Of a stretch of DNA of 64,000 nucleotides, positions 56,701 to 64,000 are shown one piece after another. The notes beneath the pieces are model-generated. The model ran no database searches. It saw nothing but the letters and a program-made list of their open reading frames with translations, and was not told the DNA's origin. The translations under genes were made by a program, and so were the position numbers. Every line of letters starts with the position of its first letter. Positions within the stretch are counted from its first letter, which is position 1. This DNA comes from Blasia pusilla. Its lineage: Eukaryota > Marchantiophyta > Marchantiopsida > Blasiales. The DNA lies in NCBI GenBank assembly GCA_050084515.1, contig CM114274.1, positions 21,018,001 to 21,082,000 on the forward strand, given 5' to 3'.

Positions 56701-58930
56701 TTATTGAAGTCCATATAGAGCAAGAGCCCCAACTGCAGCTGCACCAACAAGCACCCCCAAAACGACCGAGATAGGAGTTCCACCACCCCCGAGTGCTCTT
56801 CCCGTCTCCGGGTCGTACTCCGCAAACCGCTTCTTGGGAGCTTGGCATTGTGGGCATTGGAATCCTTCGGGCTGTAAGTCATTGACAATCAGGCGTCAGA
56901 CCAGAGACTTAGAGACCGGGAACAATGGAAAGTGGTAGATGTTGAGGACAGGCTGATCCTCACCTGGTCCTCAAACTTCTTGGGTAACGTGTAGATGTAC
57001 CCACAGTCCAAGCAGACGTGTGTAGCACGAGCCTGTGAAAATCAGAACGGTATATAAGGAATAATGATGACCACTTTTCGTGCAAATAAGCACGGATTTA
57101 TGAAACTACAAAAAAGTTAACACTAGATACACCACTGGTTACACAACCAAACAGGATGATACCGAATGGAACGCAAGCAGGTTCGAGCGCTAAGATGACC
57201 TTTTGAGCATCAGTCAGTTTGCGCCCGAAACGAGGAGGTGCTGGTCTTTTGGGCAATCTTTTCACATCAACATCCGCGCCCCTGCAAACCATTCCAAGAT
57301 GATTGCCCTTAAAAACATCACAGCCACGATACACGATAGTATCACGATGTCTGACTCGTTTGACATCTGCATGCAATTAGAGAAAACATCCCTTTCTTGC
57401 TGTACTCGATATAGAGAGATAATTTTACAGAGTTCGTATCGTTGAACCATATGTGACCAGCCATCAACATGTAATAGATCCTGGTTCAATAGTAGCAGTC
57501 GAATGGACCGCCAATTTACCTGCTCAGAACAAAGTACACGGAGTCTGGCTTTGCCTGAATGGCAGTCTTTGTGAATCCAAGCTTGTCAGCAGGCCACAAT
57601 TCATCTCCAAAAAAGCTGCTTGTGTAGATGACCTGGTCGCCTACCTTGATGCCAGCCTTCTGTGCATTACCCCCGCCATCGACACCCTGCCACCTCCAAT
57701 TTCTTAAGGAATGTCCTAGGAAATTTCTTTAGCCTCAACTTGGTTAGAAGCCACCACCATGTATCGTCCGAAACCAAGCCCTATCCAAGTACACAAAAAT
57801 CTGAGGATTAGTGGAGAGCCTTACTGTGACTACAACACCGCCACCTGCTTTTTGTCCCAGTGATAGACCAAGAGGCTTATCAACTTCCGTCTCAAACGTC
57901 TTGGATGCACCCGCGGTTCTGGCTATCACCTGGACGACAACCAGGTAATAGCGAAAAAGATTAGGCTCCCAAGTTCATTCCGAAGAGCCTCAAGCACAGA
58001 ATCAATTTGTGTAACATTTAGTTTTGCGAAATGTTAAACTATTACAAACATACCGCTGGTGTTCTTTGTGTGGACGAAATTGTCGAAATCCCGACTGACC
58101 GCTCGATATTGATCCCCGGAAGTCCAAAGCCCAAGAACGAACTCTGTAGCTGTGTGACGAGGGTAGATATTTGGTCAAGCTCTGTTAAGGTCTGATGAGC
58201 CTCAAATTTGTTGAAGCAGTCAACTTGCATTGAATATCTGGGTTCTCGGTATCCTGTATATTGCTCTCTAAAGTAAACGATGAATGAGCAAAAGATTCAA
58301 CCAGAATTTTGTACAAATCTTTCCTACTGTGAACTTGTGTACAGAATGCCATCCCCCTGGAGCAGCTGCGGAGATCCCTACTGAGGGGCAAGTAAACATC
58401 GCCATCCCAACGTCCACGATTAAATTAATTTCTTTTCTCATTCGAGACCGCGAGAAGCAGAGTCTAACACATACTGAATAATGGCTAAGGGTGGCAAATT
58501 CTTACAGCAAGACAGCCATTATTAACTTGAAGTTCAATCGGTGACATTGAGCTTGAAAATCCGAAAAATTCCCATTCGAAAACTAACAGTATGAGAATGT
58601 GACGGGCTAACCCATGCAACCCCGCAAGGGTCACATTTCGACCTCTGTTTGAATCTCGTATCTGATTCAGTACATTCAGACGGGGAACTCTCCAGTATAA
58701 ACACACATGCCTGGGATAGATCAGCTTATTCCTATCAGAAACCACAGAAGAGTTGATTCCATTTTTACATACCCCCGACATATTGCATAACATACCTGAA
58801 TTCTGGGCGTCCGCGAAAGGCTTGGGGATTGCGCAGAAGAGGAGGTGGCTGCGAACGTGTGGTTTTGAACAGAGACTGTCCCTCTCACCGCCGCGGTCGT
58901 CATGCTTGCGGATCCACAAACTGCAGCCAT
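56701..58930 (-). CDS. ENH1: ENH1-type plastid PDZ-rubredoxin protein, seven exons
   Basis: Exons: 58930-58796, 58191-58054, 57929-57825, 57686-57520, 57281-57200, 57031-56963, 56871-56701. All join in frame to 288 residues. The start MAAVCGSASMTTAAVRGTVS is a chloroplast-transit-like Ser/Ala/Thr stretch. A PDZ-like domain follows (VDKPLGLSLGQKAGGGVVVT, NAQKAGIKVGDQVIYTSS, DSVYFVLS). Then comes a rubredoxin domain with two iron-binding Cys pairs, CLDCGYIYTLP and CPQCQAPKKRFAEYD, and a C-terminal membrane span (VVLGVLVGAAAVGALALY). This is the layout of Arabidopsis ENHANCER OF SOS3-1 (about 270 residues), a thylakoid-associated protein linked to salt and redox stress. All donors are GT; the one after DAQK (GTCATC) is weak. 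The 600-base first intron could hide another small exon near 58.5-58.7 kb. Confidence 0.9.
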
Positions 58931-59248
58931 GCCTCCCTGCTTACAGAACGATCGAAACTCAACGTCTCAAAACAACTAGACCGAAATCCTCGAGCAGAGG
59001 CGCTGTACTATTCTTCAAACCGTGTCTGGTCGAGCGCTGTACTGTTCTGCAAACCGTGTCTGATCGAACGACTGGTGTGTGTGGCTTAGCTCTCTCGTCT
59101 TTGGTGCACCTCCTCTCAAATGAAATGCCGATCACTAGTTGAACGGTGGGGCCACACTTAGAGGTAGAATATGCTTTTATCTTCCTTACACTATAATATT
59201 TACGCATTATTACGTAAATATTATTACATTATAATATGACTCCCTTTC

Positions 59249-59420
59249 ATTTATATTATTATGAGAGAGTATTTTTTGATTTCTAAATATTTTCATTTCA
59301 AATCTATATTATTATGGGAGAGTTCCTTTTTTATTTGCAAACATCTCCGTTTCAAATTTATATTATTTTCAAATCTATATTATTATGAGAGAGTGCTTTC
59401 TTGATTTGCAAGCACTTTCA
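59249..59420. repeat. Tandem repeat, unit about 54 bp, roughly three copies
   Basis: Units start TATATTATTATG.GAGAGT and go on with T..TTTGCAA.CAT.T..TTTCAAAT. A short partial unit lies between the second and third full ones. Confidence 0.75.
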
Positions 59421-59948
59421 TTTTGGCAAGTGGCAATTGGGAAGCAAGCAAATGTTTCACATGCTTCAGGAACCAAGAAAAAGAGTTTGAACTTGTGTGC
59501 AACATCATTAATCCTTTCTCATCATAGGCTATACACTAACAAAAGCTCTTCAAACACTTTTATATTTCCCGTGCATCGTAGAGGCACCTTACTTAGTAGT
59601 AGCTAGTTATGTCTCTCGTATGATTAAAAGTTTTCTAAAAGGGTTAAGTGGATAATCAAGAAGCATCAGATTTTTGCAAGTGAGAACCCCCTTAGTAAGT
59701 GCCCCTGCAACTTTGCCTTCCCTGCCGCGTTCATCTGAGTCCTTAGCACGGATGTGACTACCTATGTTTGTTCGCAATCGCGTTCGTACGTTGTGAAATT
59801 GGAGGGTCATATGTGAGTTTTACAAAGCTACACTATGTTTGTCATTGCTAGTCCCTTTGTTGTTATAGCCAACATTGTTCACTATTTGACTATTGGATTC
59901 TACACACTTCATGGTAAATTTTTCTTATTCCGAATTTCCTTTGCATTG

Positions 59949-60030
59949 GCACCCATACCTTGATGTTCTCCACGTTCATGTGCACTTTAGCACCCATACC
60001 TTGATGTTCTTCATGTTCATATACACTTTA
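59949..60030. repeat. 41-bp tandem duplication
   Basis: GCACCCATACCTTGATGTTC begins at 59949 and again at 59990; both copies end in a CACTTTA word. Divergence is only a few bases, so it is fairly recent. Confidence 0.9.
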
Positions 60031-60704
60031 GCCATGTATGCTATTTTTTCCTACTTCGCATTGTGAGGTTCTTGCGTATCTTTCATTCTCGTTAAACTAT
60101 AGATACCTAATCTGTGTTGAACTCGGGAAGTGTGGGTCAAAACTTGGTTGTTCAATCGCATTCAAGTCCAAGCACCTGCATTGAAAATATCCATCCTTCA
60201 CATCCTAATGCAAGCTCCTACCTTTGTAGTTGTCATTTTTTCATTCGCCTTAGACTCATGACGTTGTTTTCATTATGCAACACAACAGTGCTTACTTATG
60301 ACTAGACTTGTGCAATTTTCATTTGTTTGAACTCTAAGAGCCTTGATTCTTACTACCACTTCCTTATTCCAATCATTTAAATTCACTTTCCATCAAGTTG
60401 TAGCTTGGTCTTAAAAAATTTCTTTGCAAGCGTCCTATATCTCATTTTACTCACACTACAACTCTAACATGCATTCCAACAAACATTTTTTTGATACGTA
60501 TTAAGGTACTCATACACTTTACTTGTGGCTTTATTTTGTCTACCACATCTGCCTCAATTTTCCCAGTTCTCTTAGAAAGAGAATTTCATATCTTTCTTTA
60601 CTCTCTTGCTCATATGGACTACGAAGACCTATCGTGCATCTACCACAAACTACATAAGTAATCCATTACTATATGTATGATTGATCCTTCAATGCGCTAA
60701 ATCC

Positions 60705-60729
60705 TCAACCCTCCATCTCACAATATGCA

Positions 60730-60775
<46 letters not shown>

Positions 60776-61175
60776 CAATCTCGTAAAACCAAACCCACTC
60801 TCTCAATGAGAGGCTTTGGTTACTCACAAGACAAGGAGGACCAAAAATCCTCCGCCTCATGCCAAGAGGTTCAACAAAGAGAGAATGAGCTCCAAAGCTC
60901 TCTCCTTTCCCCCTTTCCTCTCCCTAGCTCTCTCCATGGTAACCTATGCTTGTAGATCACTTCCTTAGCTCTTGACTTGTTGTAGGGTGTCAAGGGTCAC
61001 TTCCCAAAATGGAAAGTCAACTTTACTCCTAACAATAATTTACCTGAAATAGGAAATTTCTCTATATACCTCCAAATGAAGCGGAAACAAAGGCGAAACC
61101 TACTCTCTCAAGTTACTCAAGGCATTAACAGATTATCCTACACCTCTTGAGGTTGTGCTTTAATATCCTGAAGGC
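60705..61175 (+). repeat. Dispersed repeat, second copy, with expanded (CT)n
   Basis: Homologous to 13550-14010. At the place where the first copy has a short CTCTCTCTC, this copy carries a run of about 41 bases of CT (60732-60772). No coding capacity. Confidence 0.75.
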
Positions 61176-61814
61176 GTTCTAAACACCAATTTGGAAATTT
61201 TTGGTGAATTAAAGTATTTATGGGTTTTCGACTCCCTTAATGATTTTGATTCCCTTGAAGCATTGCTTCCAGGTAAAATTAGGACTTAAGTCCATTTAGA
61301 TCTAAACTGTAAATCTTCCCCACAAAATAGGTTTACTCATCTTCTTTTACAAGCAAATAAGTCTCTTTCTGACACTGAGGATTATAGCAGGAAGGGAAAA
61401 TATTTTTGCAAGTTTTTGTAGACATCTCAAGAGTGCGATGACTCGACATTGAGACAACGACAATTGTTCCACAACTCTGCCAAATTTACAAAGATCATCT
61501 TGTAGTGAGACATTCAAATATTGTCTCAAATGTACTAACGTGAATAGACAAACAATAGTTTGATTCGTGTGTCCATCCAATCATGTCCTCTAGTTAAGAA
61601 AACATCTCAAAAGCCTCCATGATCGAATTAGAGATTGGAGGACATACTCTACCAAGATCTATATGTTGGTCGGCGGGATTAGAGAATGGAAATACCAACT
61701 ATTTAACTAGTGATTAGATACAATCTGTCCATGGGGCGGCCACCTGTGTGGCGGGCCTCCCTCTTGAATGTGGTTGCATGAACTAGGCATGCGCACGCAT
61801 AATCAAAACTTAAG

Positions 61815-62395
61815 TCCCAAAAGCATTCAGAACTCTAGCTCTAAATAAGCTTCAGCCTCCAAGCCACTGCATATGCTCCAAATATTTGGAAGGTCCTATT
61901 GGGGGTTGCCTTATAGTTGGTCGCAGAATCGGATCTTAAGAGCCGATTCCAAAGCATCCGGAACTCTAGCTCCAAAATAAGCTTGGACCCACCGTCTATC
62001 TTCTAAGTATTTGGAAGGTCCTTTTGGGGATAGTCCTAAAGTTGCCGGGGGAAGGAACCGTTCGGGCTCTAGTATAGCTCCTACCACTAGAATCGGATGT
62101 TCAGAGCCAATTCACACGCATTGGGAATTGTAGTTCCAAATGAGCTTTGACTCATCACATATCCTCAAGACTAATTATGGTTCCAAATAACGTTCATTCC
62201 GCGGGGCTATTAGGGACATAGAAGAACTTAGGCTCCGATTTGACATTTGATTTTGAAAAATTGAGATCTTCAGAGCCAATGCAAGGGTATTTGGAATTAT
62301 AGTTCCAATATTCAGAGGTTATATTCTAACTATGGAATGCCTTCTACCATCGGAATTGGATCTTCAGATCCAATTTAGAAGCATTTAAGACTTAA
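61815..62395. repeat. Degenerate tandem repeat, unit about 100-170 bp, five partial copies
   Basis: Each unit holds GAATCGGATCTTCAGAGCC or a variant, then GCATT.GGAA.T.TAGTTCCAAA and often AAGCTT.GA. Units begin near 61815 (partial), 61925, 62090, 62265 and 62345. Spacing varies, so the array is old. Confidence 0.65.
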
Positions 62396-62449
62396 ACTAA
62401 TTAAGTATGGTTTGGCACACCTGTTGGAGATATAATCCTAGGGAGGCGG

Positions 62450-62690
62450 GCCTAAGGACCGCAGGTTGAGGTTCGAGAGGAGGAAGGGAGAGCCGGGAGC
62501 TAGGGAGGGCTCGGTAAGGAAAGAAGGCGCCGCGGGAAGTAGGGAAGCGAGCCGCGAGGTAGCGTCCAGACGTTGGACAAAGCCGAGAGCCGGAAGTGAT
62601 AAACCCATGAGTCAAAAGTGGCGAGCAAGGAGTCGGAAGCCGAAAGTGACAAAGCCTGGAGCCAAAAGTGGAGAGCCGGGATATGGAACT
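62450..62690. repeat. Purine-rich low-complexity stretch
   Basis: Short imperfect repeats of GAGCCGGAAG / GAGCCAAAAGTGG. The 158-residue plus-strand frame here (62466-62942) is Arg/Gly/Lys-rich and repeats with the DNA, so I do not regard it as a gene. Confidence 0.6.
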
Positions 62691-62699
62691 GATGGAGTG

Positions 62700-64000
62700 G
62701 GAGTTTGGGCAAGGTTTGGGGCAATTAAGGCCAACATTGACAGGATAGGAAGGAGCTGCGTGGGCTTAGGTAAGAGGAAAGAAAGAGACGAAGGGAGTGG
62801 AAGGAAGTTGGAGGAGCAAGAGAGATTGGGGCTAAGGGGAAACAAAGTTTGGAATGGCACGATGCGTCATACGGATGCGTGCGGCGTGTCTAAGCCACGT
62901 GGCAACACGGGAGCAAATGGTTGGGAGGGAGTGAATGTGTGAGTCGGAGGCCATAAGGGTCAGTTAGGGAGAGTGGAGACACAGACGCGCGGTAGTTCGA
63001 ATGGGAGAGCCCGAACAAAGGTGGTGGAAGCTACTACCACCATATAGATGAGAGTGACGAGGTAAGTTGGACCAACGCGAGTGGACGGACTGGACTTGGT
63101 GGGGTCTATGTGGTGGCCAGGCTACCACGTTGGAGTCAGCCGAGGTTGGGGCGGAGTACGTGATAGGAGCCATGATGTGGTTTGAGGAGAGTTACATGGT
63201 TGGGGTTGAGATGGAACCTCTACACCGATGAGTTGATGACGGAGTGTTAGTACATTGATGCTGACGGGTAGTCCGCATCCATTGACATGAGGTTTTTGAC
63301 GTGTTGTACGAGGAGATGGTTGTGCTACGGAGGTTGCCGAGCCACATGAAGGAGTGAGTGTTGACGGAGAAGTATATTGGCGTGTTCAGGTTACCCATTC
63401 GAGTCCCTTTTCTCGCATTTGTCTTGTGTCATTTAGGGTGTTGGGTATCGGGTAGTAGCTGGTGCTAGATGGGTATAGTCATGATGACAATTGTAGACTC
63501 CTTCCATGTGTAGCATGTTGGTGGATATATAGCAATTGCCGAGTAGGGGTCGCGTGTATGACGTAAGAGTATGTGTTATGCCTTAGCCTATGTGAGTTAG
63601 TTCGGGAGGCTCATGATGAGCCGGAGTGTTGAGTGTGCGTGAGGTCAGGTGTGTCATTACGGAATTACCATTAGCGTAGGTGAGCTAGTGAGGAGTGTGG
63701 GAGACTTTTGGTGAGTCTGAGTGCTTGAGCTGGTGAGACAGGGTTGTCATGATGGCGTTCTTCCAGGGTTAGGAAGAACAAGGTAGTTTGAGTAGTGGTG
63801 GTGTGACACGGAGTGGAGTGAGATACGGAGGGGTTTCAAGTGAGAAGCTACCTTGACTTCCACCTATGGTTGGATTGTCATCACTAGACGATGGGTCTGG
63901 ACAAGATTGCAGAGGCAAATAGTCTCACTTGGGAGGAGATGGACAACATAGGCCATCGGTGCATGCGTTGTTTCTCGGGTACGGTGGGCACCAACACTTG
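62700..64000. other. Unassigned right end
   Basis: G-rich on the plus strand with many GGAG/GTTG words and only short frames. A plus-strand frame near 63850-64000 (AEANSLTWEEMDNIGHRCMRCF) runs off the window and might be a retroelement gag, but I cannot support it. Confidence 0.3.

Larger units (their letters stand above)
59110..60700. other. Spacer with small tandem repeats, no gene seen
   Basis: Directly upstream of ENH1, then A-T rich. Two small repeats are listed separately (59249-59420 and 59949-60030). No credible coding frame. Confidence 0.45.

Noticed and set aside
62466-62942. 158-residue Arg/Gly/Lys-rich frame
   Set aside because: Follows short DNA repeats; no start context, domain or neighbour support.

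Overview
The window is nuclear DNA of a land plant. Two genes have introns and chloroplast-transit-like N-termini, and one is a clear homologue of the plastid rubredoxin/PDZ protein ENH1. The rest is a dense patchwork of Ty1/copia, Ty3/gypsy, LINE and Helitron remnants. The amount and decay of the retroelements would suit a seed-free plant such as a lycophyte, fern or bryophyte, but the lineage is an inference and cannot be fixed from this sequence alone.

Layout. 1-0.7 kb: 3' end of a LINE. 1.9-2.8 kb: a gypsy LTR fragment (minus strand). 3.5-3.6 kb: a long (CT)n tract. 4.1-7.9 kb: a copia element on the minus strand with a 5' LTR and primer site, broken off inside its reverse transcriptase at a perfect 23-bp inverted repeat. 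9.15-12.9 kb (plus) and 18.4-21.4 kb (minus): two copies of an unusual gypsy element that carries a C5-cytosine DNA methyltransferase between its protease and reverse transcriptase. 14.3-17.5 kb (minus): reverse transcriptase, RNase H and integrase of the same family, ending in a PHD finger. 17.18-18.80 and 23.13-25.73 kb: arms of a large inverted repeat; the right arm is split by a 980-bp solo LTR. 30.3-32.7 kb: a LINE (minus).

A low-repeat island from about 33.9 to 41.2 kb holds two minus-strand genes: an unrecognised acidic/coiled-coil protein with at least two exons, and a small two-exon protein with a transit-like N-terminus and a twin-arginine thylakoid signal. From 43.2 to 53.3 kb lie Helitron pieces (helicase, Rep), a copia 3' end, a solo LTR inside the Helitron, and the 3' half of a gypsy element with about 2.3 kb of extra coiled-coil reading frames between integrase and 3' LTR. 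56.7-58.9 kb is the seven-exon ENH1 gene (minus). The rest is spacer and degenerate tandem repeats.

The most interesting signal is the gypsy family with the order gag (two CCHC knuckles) - protease - DNA methyltransferase - reverse transcriptase - RNase H - integrase - PHD finger. It joins a putative DNA-methylation writer with a putative histone-tail reader. All copies here are broken by stops or frameshifts, so they are fossils of the element. As I recall, methyltransferases captured by LTR retrotransposons have been reported from charophyte algae and dinoflagellates; a land-plant version with a PHD tail deserves a check.
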